Notes: generated by a model not told the origin, from the sequence alone. A stretch of DNA of 14,883 nt from an uncultured Eubacteriales bacterium (GCA_900540045.1 UQEF01000072.1:1-14883), one strand, 5' to 3'; positions 7,581-14,697 are shown, counted from the stretch's first letter. Made by a program: numbers and translations.

Positions 7581-8018
7581 TCACTCAGGGTCCATACCTG
7601 GGCGTCCGCAGGAAGGAATGCAAGCCTCGGTCGTTTCCGCGTCCTCTTTCGTCTTGACACCAAATACGAAATACAGGATGTGAAACGCCCAGACGAAACC
7701 AAGGATGAGGCAGGGAACATAGAGCGATTTGAGCAGCATCAGGATGAAGCCAAAGGCCATGAGCAGCGTGACTGTGAGCATCACGCGTTTTTTGGCCGGC
7801 CAGGTCATCCCCTGCCCGGATACATAGTCGGCCAAGTTTTCCCGGTAAAGCTTCGTATGAGTGAACCAGGTATGCAGTCGCCGGGAGCTTTTTGCAAAGC
7901 AGAAAGCCGCCAGCATCAGAAACGGAAACGCCGGCAGCATGGGGACTACCGCACCGACGGCGCCCAGGCCAACGCCCAGGCAGCCCACAACCACATAGAT
8001 CGCTTTTTTCAACTTCAT
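7581..8018 (-). CDS. ybaN: YbaN family (DUF454) inner-membrane protein
   Basis: A 145-residue membrane protein and last gene of the CydDC-like operon. Residues 5-42 are hydrophobic and contain the family motif around GAVVPMLPAFPFLMLAAFCFAKSS, shown in part as VVPMLPAFPFLMLAAF. Two more membrane segments lie at about 80-97 and 100-120. The C-terminal tail (CIPSCGRPGMDPE) holds two cysteines. The start at 8016-8018 overlaps the upstream stop as ATGA and has GGGGAGG 6 bases before it; a longer in-frame start at 8207 lies inside the upstream gene and is rejected. The biochemical function of the family is unknown. Coupled translation with ygbA suggests a shared role. Confidence 0.85.
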   Translation of the reverse strand: MKLKKAIYVVVGCLGVGLGAVGAVVPMLPAFPFLMLAAFCFAKSSRRLHTWFTHTKLYRENLADYVSGQGMTWPAKKRVMLTVTLLMAFGFILMLLKSLYVPCLILGFVWAFHILYFVFGVKTKEDAETTEACIPSCGRPGMDPE

Positions 8019-8353
8019 TTGATCCTCCCCAAACGCCTTTGCTCTTTCTTGGTTTCTACGACATGCCGGATGGCTGCAACGGGATGATGCAGGATCATCC
8101 TTGGGCCGGCAAAGCGCATCACCTCGCGGATTTTTGCGCGCATATCCGGTTTGTAGCAATGTATCCGGCAGTTGGAACAGAACGTCTTGGTTTCCATGAA
8201 CGGGCACTTGTCCGCGCGCATTTTTGCATAGGCGTCAAGCGCCGCGCATTGCGGGCACAGGCCGCCGCGGGTATGGTGCTTTTTGCGGCAATACAGCGCA
8301 ATCATCTGGGAGACCATCCGTTTTTCCCGTTCGCGCTTGGTCTGCGTATCCAT
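8015..8353 (-). CDS. ygbA: Nitrous oxide-stimulated promoter family protein (YgbA-like)
   Basis: A basic, cysteine-rich 112-residue protein. Seven cysteines stand out: Cys22, Cys33 and Cys36 (CPQC), Cys50, Cys59, Cys62 and Cys66 (CSNCRIHC). Their spacing suggests a metal or iron-sulfur site, which is inference. The sequence EKRMVSQMIALYCRKKHH and the C-terminal MRFAGPRMILHHPVAAIRH match the YgbA family as I recognise it. In E. coli, ygbA is under nitric-oxide control through NsrR. The ATG at 8351-8353 shares one base with the upstream stop (TGATG) and has GGGAGG 8 bases before it. Its place behind the CydDC-like pair hints at a respiratory or NO-stress role. Confidence 0.85.
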   Translation of the reverse strand: MDTQTKREREKRMVSQMIALYCRKKHHTRGGLCPQCAALDAYAKMRADKCPFMETKTFCSNCRIHCYKPDMRAKIREVMRFAGPRMILHHPVAAIRHVVETKKEQRRLGRIK

Positions 8354-10011
8354 CAGCTCATCCTCCCGTGCTCCACGCAATAGACCGTATCGGCCATGCG
8401 CATGGTGGACTGCCGGTGAGAGACCAGCACGACGGTCTTGTCCATGCGCTCCTTTTGCAGCGCCCTGAGAATGACGGCTTCGTTGAGGCTGTCCAGATTG
8501 CTGGTGGGTTCGTCCAGCAGCATGAAGGGCGCATCGTGCAGGAACGCGCGGGCCAGGCCCAGGCGCTGGCGCTCGCCGCCGGAAAGGGTATCGCCCAGTT
8601 CACCGACGGACGTATCGTAGCCGCGGGGAAGCGTCATGATGAAGTCGTGTACGGACGCCTTCCTGCACGCCGCTTCGATCTGCGCGTCCGTAGCATCCAG
8701 CTTCGCAATGCGCAGATTGTTGCGGATGCTGTCGTGAAACAGCTGCGTTTCCTGCGTCACAAAGCTCTCCATGCTGCGCAGGTCGCGGGTATTGACCCGT
8801 TCGATGTTCCGGCCCGAAAGGGTTACTTCGCCGCTCTGCACGCGCCAAAAGCGCATCAGCAACTTGAGCAATGTGGATTTGCCGCTGCCGCTCCTGCCGG
8901 TAATGCCCACCACCGCGTTCTTCGGTATGTCAACAGACACGTCATCGAGGATCGTCTCCTCTCCATAGGCGAAGCGCACATGCCTGGCCGCCGCCCCGTC
9001 AAAGCCGATGGACTCCTGCCGTTCGATGTCCCGGGTCACGGGCTGCTCATCCAGAATATCCAGCACGCGGTTTCCGGCCGCAAATGTGTTTTGCAGGGTG
9101 CTGCCCAGCGCGGCCAGAGCGACCACCGGGCCAAAGGAGGAAAACAGCGCGATGGTGGGAATCAACACACCCGCATAGCCAACCTGCCCGGCCCGGTACA
9201 GGGCTGTGCCGGCCAGGAGCATGGCCAGATCAAAAGCCAGAATCGCCGCGCCCGTAACGGCGTTGTTCCGCCCGGCGATGCGCTTCATCCGCGCTTCCGT
9301 CTGCGCGAGTGCATCCGTGCGCGCGTTCATCTGCGCAAGGCGTTTGGCGCCCTGGCCGTACTGCTGCGTTTCGCTCAGGCCGCGCAGGCTGTCCAGCACA
9401 AACGCGCTCAGCTCGCCCGACTGGGTGCGGAAAACCAGCCCGCTGTCACCGCTGCTGCGGGATATCGCCAGCGGAATCACAACGCCCACCACGGCGTAAG
9501 CGGCCAGGGCAAGCAGCCCCAGCACCCCGTGAAAGGAGCCGATGAACAGGCACATGACCACGGTAAACAGCGCCGCGATGGCCAGGGGGGAAAGGGTATG
9601 CGCGTAAAAGACCTCCAGCAGCTCGATGTCCGAGGTGATCACGGCGATCAGGTTTCCCTTGTCCCGTCCCTCCAGCTTGGCGGGTGCGAGCCTGCGCAGC
9701 GCGCGGAACACCCTGTCGCGCAAAATCGCCAACAGCTTAAAGGCGATGAAGTGGTTGCAGGCCTGCTCCCCATAGCGCAGCAGGGCCCGCATCAGCGCGA
9801 ACACCACCACACAGGCAAACAGCATATTCAGCGAAATCGACGCGCCTTGCCCCAGAACGTCCAGCACCGCATAGCCGCCCAGAATGGTGATGAACGACGC
9901 GCACAGGTGACCGGCCAGCCCCATGGCAATGGCCAGCAGCATATAGCCCACCATCGGCCGGACCAAAACCACCAGCCGCGCCATCACGGCCCATCCACTG
10001 CGTCTTTTCAT
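8353..10011 (-). CDS. cydC: CydC-like ABC half-transporter (thiol/heme ABC family)
   Basis: The 552-residue fused membrane and ATPase protein is the partner of the upstream CydD-like subunit. CydC hallmarks in the membrane domain are LLRYGEQACNHFIAFKLLAILR and LRRLAPAKLEGRDKGNLIA, quoted here only as landmarks near residues 77-125, and SDIELLEVFYAHTLSPLA (127-144). The ATPase motifs are intact: Walker A GRSGSGKST (372-380), Gln420, LSGGE (476-480), FMLLDEPT (496-503), SNLD and His532. It starts with an ATGA overlap and AAGGAGGG 9 bases upstream. CydDC of E. coli is needed for cytochrome bd assembly and has been linked to export of reduced thiols and, more recently, to heme. No cydAB genes lie in the window, so this assignment is by similarity only. 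Confidence 0.78.
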   Translation of the reverse strand: MKRRSGWAVMARLVVLVRPMVGYMLLAIAMGLAGHLCASFITILGGYAVLDVLGQGASISLNMLFACVVVFALMRALLRYGEQACNHFIAFKLLAILRDRVFRALRRLAPAKLEGRDKGNLIAVITSDIELLEVFYAHTLSPLAIAALFTVVMCLFIGSFHGVLGLLALAAYAVVGVVIPLAISRSSGDSGLVFRTQSGELSAFVLDSLRGLSETQQYGQGAKRLAQMNARTDALAQTEARMKRIAGRNNAVTGAAILAFDLAMLLAGTALYRAGQVGYAGVLIPTIALFSSFGPVVALAALGSTLQNTFAAGNRVLDILDEQPVTRDIERQESIGFDGAAARHVRFAYGEETILDDVSVDIPKNAVVGITGRSGSGKSTLLKLLMRFWRVQSGEVTLSGRNIERVNTRDLRSMESFVTQETQLFHDSIRNNLRIAKLDATDAQIEAACRKASVHDFIMTLPRGYDTSVGELGDTLSGGERQRLGLARAFLHDAPFMLLDEPTSNLDSLNEAVILRALQKERMDKTVVLVSHRQSTMRMADTVYCVEHGRMS

Positions 10012-11741
10012 TGGGCATCGCCCTCCTTCCCGTAGTTTTCAAGGCTTTGTTGCGTGTTCCAAAGCCTTGCATAAACGCCTCCCTGCTTGAGCAGCGCGCT
10101 GTGGTTGCCGTGTTCGGACAGACGGCCGTTGCAAAGCACATAGATGGAATCTGCCGCCTCCACGTTGGCCAGCCTGTGGGAGATCAGGATGACCGTCTTG
10201 CGCTGTGCCAGGCGGTGGATTTCGCGCATGATGTCGTTCTCGCTCTCCACATCGATGTTGGAGGTCGCCTCGTCGAAGATGTACACAGGGCTGTCATGCA
10301 GCAGCGCGCGGGCCAGCGCCAACCGCTGGCACTGGCCGCCGGAGAGGTTGGCGCCCTTCTCCGCAATCCGGGTATTAAGCCCGTTTTCACTTTGAAGGAA
10401 CGGCGTCAGCCTGACCTCATCGAGCACCGCCCAGAGCCTGTCGTCCGACGCAGCGGGATCGCCCATCAGCAGATTGTCGCGGACGGTCCCCTTGAACAGA
10501 TAGCTCTGGTGGCCGATATAGGTGATGTGCTCCATGAGACTGTCCTCGCGGATGTCGCTCAGCTCCACGCCGCCCACGGTCACGCTGCCGCGGTAGTGCT
10601 TGTTGCGCCCCATGAGGATCGCAGCCAAGGTGGACTTTCCGCTGCCGCTTTCGCCCACGATGGCGGTCATCCCGCGGCAGGGGATACTCAGATTGACGTC
10701 CGCCAGGATCGGCCGGTCCGCCTCGTAGGCGAAGGACAGCGCCCGGCAGCGGATGTCACCGGTTGGCGGGCAGGACGCGGTCCTTTCCTCCGGTTCCGGC
10801 AGGTCCAGCAGGCGGAAGATTTTCTCCGAAGCCGCCATGCCATTCATGGCCACATGGAAGAAGGAGCCAAGCTGGCGCATGGGAATGAAGAAATCCGCCG
10901 AAAGCAGGATGATCAGCAGGCAGCCCGCCGGGGAAACATGGCCCGCCCGCAGTTGCGTGGTCGCCAGAATGACGCCCAGCGCCGCGCCGCCATAGGCGAT
11001 GACGTCCATGATGCTGATGGAGTTGAGCTGCATGGTCAGTACCTTCATGGTGATTTTGCGGAACTTTTCGGCCTGCTCGTTCATCTCCCGTTGCTTGAAG
11101 CCGTCGGCCTGATAGATTTTGAGCGTCGTCAGGCCTTGCAGGTTCTCAAGAAACGTATCGCCCAGCGCGGTATATTGCCCCCAGTACTTGGAGAGCAGCT
11201 TCTTTGCCCACGTCTGCACAGCCGCAATCGCCACGGGAATCAGCGGCACGCAGACCAGCAGCGCCACGGCGCAGGGCACATTGACGAAGCACAGGCACGC
11301 AAACAGCGTCAGCGGCGCCAGCATGGCGTAAAAGAACTGCGGCAGATAGGCGCCGAAATAGGTCTCCAGCTGATCCGCGCCCTCCACGGCCACCTGCACG
11401 ACCTCGGAAGTCGCCGCCTGCTCCCGGTAGGAGACGCCCAGGCGCAACAGCTTCCCATAGATGCGCTCGCGCAACGTGCGCTTGACCGCGCGGCTGGAGA
11501 GATAGCTCATCCTCGCAGAGCCTATGGCGCACAGAAAGCGAACGGCCAGCGCCAGGCAGGCGGTCATCACCGCCGGCATCACATGGGCAGATGCGTCCGT
11601 GAGCAATGCCGCCAGCAGTGAAGTGAGCGCAGTCATCATCACGATGTTGGCCACCAGCGAGCACCATTGGCAGACTACGTTGCCCGCAATATACTTCCTG
11701 CTTTCGCTGACCGTGCCGATCAGCCGTTTGTCGATCATCAT
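10008..11741 (-). CDS. cydD: CydD-like ABC half-transporter (thiol/heme ABC family)
   Basis: First gene of a four-gene operon; 577 residues with membrane segments over about 20-300 and a C-terminal ATPase. CydD-type features are EGADQLETYFGAYLPQFFYA (120-139) and QLNSISIMDVIAYGGAALGV (238-257). ATPase motifs: Walker A GESGSGKST (363-371), Gln412, LSGGQ (466-470), VYIFDEAT (486-493) and His522. The start ATG at 11739-11741 follows AAGGAG by 10 bases; an ATG one codon later is also possible. A consensus promoter, a leader hairpin and two DtxR-like boxes precede it. This suggests iron control, which is not what is known for E. coli cydDC. A siderophore or peptide exporter of similar fold cannot be excluded. 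Confidence 0.78.
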   Translation of the reverse strand: MMIDKRLIGTVSESRKYIAGNVVCQWCSLVANIVMMTALTSLLAALLTDASAHVMPAVMTACLALAVRFLCAIGSARMSYLSSRAVKRTLRERIYGKLLRLGVSYREQAATSEVVQVAVEGADQLETYFGAYLPQFFYAMLAPLTLFACLCFVNVPCAVALLVCVPLIPVAIAAVQTWAKKLLSKYWGQYTALGDTFLENLQGLTTLKIYQADGFKQREMNEQAEKFRKITMKVLTMQLNSISIMDVIAYGGAALGVILATTQLRAGHVSPAGCLLIILLSADFFIPMRQLGSFFHVAMNGMAASEKIFRLLDLPEPEERTASCPPTGDIRCRALSFAYEADRPILADVNLSIPCRGMTAIVGESGSGKSTLAAILMGRNKHYRGSVTVGGVELSDIREDSLMEHITYIGHQSYLFKGTVRDNLLMGDPAASDDRLWAVLDEVRLTPFLQSENGLNTRIAEKGANLSGGQCQRLALARALLHDSPVYIFDEATSNIDVESENDIMREIHRLAQRKTVILISHRLANVEAADSIYVLCNGRLSEHGNHSALLKQGGVYARLWNTQQSLENYGKEGDAQ

Positions 11742-11772
11742 GAATGGGTTGCTCCTTTTTGTCTTTTTATTA

Positions 11773-11788
11773 GGTAGAGAAGACTAAC
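11773..11788. promoter_or_regulatory. DtxR-like operator, box d (cydD proximal)
   Basis: GGTAG-AGAAGA-CTAAC: one mismatch from the GTTAG-N6-CTAAC family, with the spacing conserved. It sits 32 bases before the cydD start, comparable to box a in front of yclN. Confidence 0.6.
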
Positions 11789-11846
11789 TCATGGGGAAAA
11801 GTTTTGCGGAGCGCATATGCCCCGCTTGTGGAAGGCTTTCCCAATA

Positions 11847-11862
11847 GTTAGTTTCGCCTAAT
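11847..11862. promoter_or_regulatory. DtxR-like operator, box e (cydD leader)
   Basis: GTTAG-TTTCGC-CTAAT, one mismatch from the family consensus. It lies about 50-65 bases downstream of the predicted cydD transcription start, so it would act as a road-block or serve a second, unrecognised promoter. Confidence 0.62.
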
Positions 11863-11874
11863 TCTTAGAACAAA

Positions 11875-11904
11875 GATCAGCCGCCCTTGCTAGGCGGCTT
11901 GATC
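11875..11904. other. Stable hairpin in the cydD leader
   Basis: AGCCGCC and GGCGGCT pair over 7 bases, extended by GATC/GATC with one bulged A, giving about 11 base pairs around a 7-base loop. On the minus strand it starts within about 10 bases of the predicted cydD transcript 5' end. The following bases (TTTGTTC) are only weakly T-rich, so it is more likely a 5' stabiliser or leader structure than a terminator. Confidence 0.55.
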
Positions 11905-11917
11905 CACAACCGCTACC

Positions 11918-11946
11918 ATCATATCGTCGAAACCGAAATTTGTCAA
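11918..11946 (-). promoter_or_regulatory. Sigma-A-type promoter of the cydDC operon
   Basis: On the minus strand TTGACA (11946-11941) and TATGAT (11923-11918) are 17 bases apart, the same hexamers and spacing as the yclN promoter. The start is predicted near 11911, giving a leader of about 170 bases. Confidence 0.82.
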
Positions 11947-12176
11947 TCATCTTCATGCGTTGACTTTTTGTTTTTTTTCAGAAATACATTTTATTGACAT
12001 CCTTAGCACGGATAAAACAAAACGATGGGCACTTTATCTCCATTTACAACAGGTTATATTGCAGTATTATTCATGAAGTCTGGTAACATAAGGCTGCTAT
12101 TTAAATCTGCTTGGAATGACGCATTTCTCAGGCTTCTTTTACGTACTTTAATTCGGACAAAAATGTCATAAGAAGG
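11947..12176. other. AT-rich divergent spacer without a recognised gene
   Basis: Between the cydD and araC promoters there is no credible open reading frame with a ribosome site. The stretch is AT-rich, including a T-run at 11971-11978. I see no convincing repeat; AraC-type activator sites could be here but cannot be identified by eye. Confidence 0.5.
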
Positions 12177-12205
12177 TTGACAAAAACAGAAGAAGCTAAC
12201 ATACT
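12177..12205 (+). promoter_or_regulatory. Probable sigma-A-type promoter of araC-family gene
   Basis: TTGACA (12177-12182) with CATACT (12200-12205) at a 17-base spacing. The -10 is only a 4/6 match. Box f begins 9 bases later, so the predicted start near 12212 lies next to the operator. Confidence 0.6.
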
Positions 12206-12213
12206 AATATAAG

Positions 12214-12229
12214 GTTAGAGTGAGCTAAC
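12214..12229. promoter_or_regulatory. DtxR-like operator, box f (araC promoter)
   Basis: GTTAG-AGTGAG-CTAAC, a perfect 5-base inverted repeat with the family spacing. It lies just downstream of the proposed -10 and 37 bases before the araC start, matching the position of box b at yclN. Confidence 0.76.
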
Positions 12230-12265
12230 TTGTATTTGAACACAAATACGAAGGGAGTGATTGGA

Positions 12266-13165
12266 ATGCAGCGTGTTCAAGAGAAACCCGATTACACCGC
12301 ATGGGCACAACCGGTGTTTCCAGGGATTGCACTGATTCATCTGAGCGCGCATGGCAAAGCGGCTTGCCTTGAAGAAGCCGCGCCCGTGTCAGCGGATGTG
12401 TTGGAGATTTTTCATTGCAGAGAGGGCCGGATGGAATTGAATATAGGCGGTGAGTATTGCTATGTTTCTCCCGGAGATCTGTTGATTGCTCGGGCAAGAA
12501 AGATTGCTTCGGAGGTCTGCTTTCCCTTGCGGCATTATCATGGTTTGATTGTGCGCGTTGACGTCCAGCAAACGCCTCATTGTCTTTCTTGCATTTTACA
12601 GGATGTCAATGTACAGCCCCAGCTCATCGCCAAGCGTTTCTGCAGCAGAAGGGAGCACTTTATTGTCCGTTCAAATCCCTCCTTTGAGCATATCTTTTCG
12701 GAAATGTACGCCATTCCGGATGCAATAAAAGAAGGCTTTGCAAAAATCAAAGTCCTGGAACTGATGCTGTTTCTCAGCGTATTTGACACGCAGGAAGCGG
12801 AGTGGAGCCGTCTAAGCTTACCTCCGTCGCAGGTGCATCTGGCCAAATCCGTCGCCGCATATCAGCTGGATCATATGGGGGAAAGGTATACATTGAATCA
12901 GGTGGCCAAAGAGTTTGGTGTTTCCTGTACATGCATTAAAAATTCCTTCAAAGCGGTTTATGGCGTTTCCTTCTATGCCTTCATCAAAGCCAGAAAAATG
13001 GAATCCGCCGCATACATGCTGGAGCATACGGACAAGCCTGTTGCTGAGATCGCCGGCGAACACGGTTACGATAACAGCAGTAAATTTGCCAGCGCGTTTC
13101 GCTCCGTGAAAGGCGTATCCCCCGGAACATACCGTCAGCAGAATCAAAAAAACTATCCAGCGTGA
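12266..13165 (+). CDS. AraC-family transcriptional regulator
   Basis: A 299-residue regulator. The N-terminal half has a cupin-like pattern (EIFHCREGRMELNIGG and YVSPGDLLIARA) that usually senses a small ligand. The C-terminal 100 residues hold two helix-turn-helix units, about 209-230 (LNQVAKEFGVSCTCIKNSFK) and 258-282, ending in the AraC signature GVSPGTYRQ. I chose ATG 12266 because AAGGGAG is 8 bases upstream; a TTG at 12230 would add 12 residues and overlap the operator edge. In iron loci such proteins (PchR, YbtA, Btr types) often activate uptake when a siderophore is bound; here that is inference from location and from box f. Likely targets are the neighbouring transporter operons. Confidence 0.88.
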   Translation: MQRVQEKPDYTAWAQPVFPGIALIHLSAHGKAACLEEAAPVSADVLEIFHCREGRMELNIGGEYCYVSPGDLLIARARKIASEVCFPLRHYHGLIVRVDVQQTPHCLSCILQDVNVQPQLIAKRFCSRREHFIVRSNPSFEHIFSEMYAIPDAIKEGFAKIKVLELMLFLSVFDTQEAEWSRLSLPPSQVHLAKSVAAYQLDHMGERYTLNQVAKEFGVSCTCIKNSFKAVYGVSFYAFIKARKMESAAYMLEHTDKPVAEIAGEHGYDNSSKFASAFRSVKGVSPGTYRQQNQKNYPA

Positions 13166-13517
13166 AAAACGCGAGATTGTGTTTGGGCAGTTTCCGGATT
13201 CAATCAGGCGATAGGCGTGATATGAAGAAATATGGGCTTACGTTTTGAGACAATCCTCCACGCCCCATCATGAGATCGTACAGATGCCGGGAAGGGCAAT
13301 AGCGATTATATTAGCGTGGCACGATGGCGATCCAACGGAATGGAACAGGGCATGCGCTTCATCTATCAATTCGCATAGGGAGACATATCCCTTCTCTCAT
13401 TATGCCGACAAAAATCTTGTCTGTTTGGAACGGGAATATGCCTTTTGGAGCGGCCTGGAGACCATCTTTCTGCTATACTCCATCTTGCGTTCAAGGGATA
13501 TCTCATTTTGCCCAAGA
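13166..13517 (+). other. Long gap between araC and DUF3793 with no recognised gene
   Basis: About 350 bases without a supported gene. A possible reading frame at 13245-13532 begins with TTG, has no ribosome site, overlaps box g and shows no recognisable domain, so I do not call it. No clear terminator follows araC. A TATACT hexamer occurs at about 13473 but lacks a proper -35. The stretch may hold a promoter for 13555 or a decayed gene. Confidence 0.45.
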
Positions 13518-13533
13518 GTTGGCTATTTCTAAC
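13518..13533. promoter_or_regulatory. Degenerate DtxR-like operator, box g (DUF3793-flavodoxin)
   Basis: GTTGG-CTATTT-CTAAC, one mismatch from the GTTAG-N6-CTAAC family, with flanking A and T extending the palindrome to AGTTGG/CTAACT. It lies 22 bases before the DUF3793 start and just upstream of the ribosome site, as box c does at the YbtP-like gene. Confidence 0.5.
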
Positions 13534-13554
13534 TGTTAAACTAGGAGGTTTAGC

Positions 13555-14106
13555 GTGTCAGGGGAAGTGATGGTTAGGCATTGTTCGCCAACGTTGGCCG
13601 GGCTAAAAACTGGGAGCATGTTCTCCTACCCTTTTGCCAACAACAGTGACCTGTATGATTCGGTCAGATACTGGAATCGCCTGTTTACCGGAAAAGGATT
13701 ACGGGTCTTGCCTCTTTGTCATCGCGACGGCCGGGCCTTGATTTATGTATTCAGGCCCCAGAAACTATGTCAGGATCTGCGGGACAGCACTGCCTGTGAA
13801 CTGTTACGCCGTTGCGGTTACTGCGACAAGGAGCCTCAAAAATGTATTCTTCACCTCATGAAGCGTTTGAATGAAGACGGCGCTTTTCCGCACGAAGTAG
13901 GCCTGTTTCTCGGTTATCCTCCGGTTGACGTGCAGGGCTTTATCGAAAACAACGCAAAAAACTCAAAATATGTGGGATATTGGAAGGTTTACGGAGATGA
14001 GCAAGCCGCGCGCAAGAAATTTGATCTTTATGATAAGTGTACGCGAATCTACTGCCAACAATGGGAAAAGGGAAGGAATATTGAGCGGCTCACAGTAGCC
14101 GGTTGA
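13555..14106 (+). CDS. DUF3793 family protein
   Basis: A 183-residue soluble protein of unknown function. It shows the DUF3793 landmarks as I know them: RHCSPTLAGLKTGSMF near the N-terminus, FPHEVGLFLGYPPVDVQGFI in the middle, GYWKVYGDEQAA, and the terminal block YCQQWEKGRNIERLTVAG. Cysteines are scattered (RRCGYCDKEPQKC), but no classical metal motif is evident. Initiation is at GTG 13555-13557, 6 bases after AGGAGG; the ATG at 13570 is too far from it. The flavodoxin gene starts 31 bases after its stop, so the two are probably co-transcribed. The pairing suggests a role in low-iron electron transfer or flavin handling, which is inference. Confidence 0.88.
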   Translation: MSGEVMVRHCSPTLAGLKTGSMFSYPFANNSDLYDSVRYWNRLFTGKGLRVLPLCHRDGRALIYVFRPQKLCQDLRDSTACELLRRCGYCDKEPQKCILHLMKRLNEDGAFPHEVGLFLGYPPVDVQGFIENNAKNSKYVGYWKVYGDEQAARKKFDLYDKCTRIYCQQWEKGRNIERLTVAG

Positions 14107-14137
14107 TAGAAAGAAAACAAGAAAGGTTGGTTGGAAT

Positions 14138-14560
14138 ATGAGTAAAATTGCGGTTGTATACTGGAGCGGAACAGGCAATACGGAAGCTATGGCAAGCGCT
14201 GTGGTTGAAGGCGCAAAGAAATCCGGCGCAGAAGTTATTCTGTCCACTGCTTCTGAATTCGGCGCTTCCATGATGGATGAATACGATGCGATTGCCTTTG
14301 GTTGCCCTTCCATGGGTACGGAACAGTTGGAGGAAAGCGAGTTTGAACCAATGTTCGCAGATTGTGAAACCAAACTGCACGGGAAGCGCATCGCCTTGTT
14401 TGGTTCCTATGGTTGGGGGGACGGGGAATGGATGCGCAATTGGGAAAACACTTGCCGCGAGGATGGAGCCATTCTCGCTTGCGATAGTGTCATTTGCCAG
14501 GAGGCACCAGATGATGATGCGGTCAATGCTTGTCAGGAGCTTGGCGCCGCATTGGTTTGA
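14138..14560 (+). CDS. Short-chain flavodoxin
   Basis: A 140-residue FMN protein that carries electrons in place of ferredoxin, typically when iron is scarce. The phosphate-binding loop SGTGNTE is at residues 10-16 after strand KIAVVYW. The GCPSMGTEQLEE segment (55-66) is the loop that stacks on one face of the flavin. GSYGWGDGEWMRNW (89-102) is the loop on the other face and carries a Tyr. Length and loop order fit clostridial flavodoxins, without the long-chain insertion. The ribosome site is modest (GAAAGG, 11 bases before ATG). It follows DUF3793 closely and so probably shares box g control. The partner oxidoreductases are not in the window. Confidence 0.93.
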   Translation: MSKIAVVYWSGTGNTEAMASAVVEGAKKSGAEVILSTASEFGASMMDEYDAIAFGCPSMGTEQLEESEFEPMFADCETKLHGKRIALFGSYGWGDGEWMRNWENTCREDGAILACDSVICQEAPDDDAVNACQELGAALV

Positions 14561-14634
14561 TCGCGGCTTTTTCTTCATCAGACTTTCGATGGCTTTGACC
14601 TCCCTAGGCATGAAAGCTTTGCGTTGAAGAAAAG

Positions 14635-14692
14635 GATTCTTACATGGCGGATGCAGTCGGTCGTATGGCTGGCTGCATTTGTATTTAGAATC
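14635..14692 (+). terminator. Probable terminator region after flavodoxin
   Basis: ATGCAG (14651-14656) pairs with CTGCAT (14673-14678) and is followed by TTTGTATTT. An outer pair GATTCT (14635-14640)/AGAATC (14687-14692) encloses it. The T-run is interrupted and the distance from the stop is about 75-125 bases, so termination strength is uncertain. Confidence 0.5.
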
Positions 14693-14697
14693 TCCAG

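Noticed and set aside
7581..8207. Longer version of the ybaN frame starting at 8207
   Set aside because: The additional 63 residues lie antisense-free but inside ygbA in another frame and show no domain; the ATG at 8018 overlaps the ygbA stop and has GGGGAGG before it.
8224..10035. Long plus-strand open frame of 603 codons opposite cydC
   Set aside because: It is rich in His, Gln and Arg, has no domain, and mirrors the GC-rich coding strand of the CydC-like gene, which has full ABC motifs; it is a shadow frame.
10011..11621. Long plus-strand open frame of 536 codons opposite cydD
   Set aside because: Same reasoning: low-complexity composition without ribosome site or motifs, opposite a clear ABC gene.
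13245..13532. 95-codon open frame between araC and DUF3793
   Set aside because: TTG start, no ribosome site, no recognisable domain and overlap with box g; kept only as an unexplained gap.
14090..14611. Minus-strand open frame opposite the flavodoxin
   Set aside because: The plus strand encodes a complete flavodoxin with both flavin loops; the antisense frame has no family resemblance.
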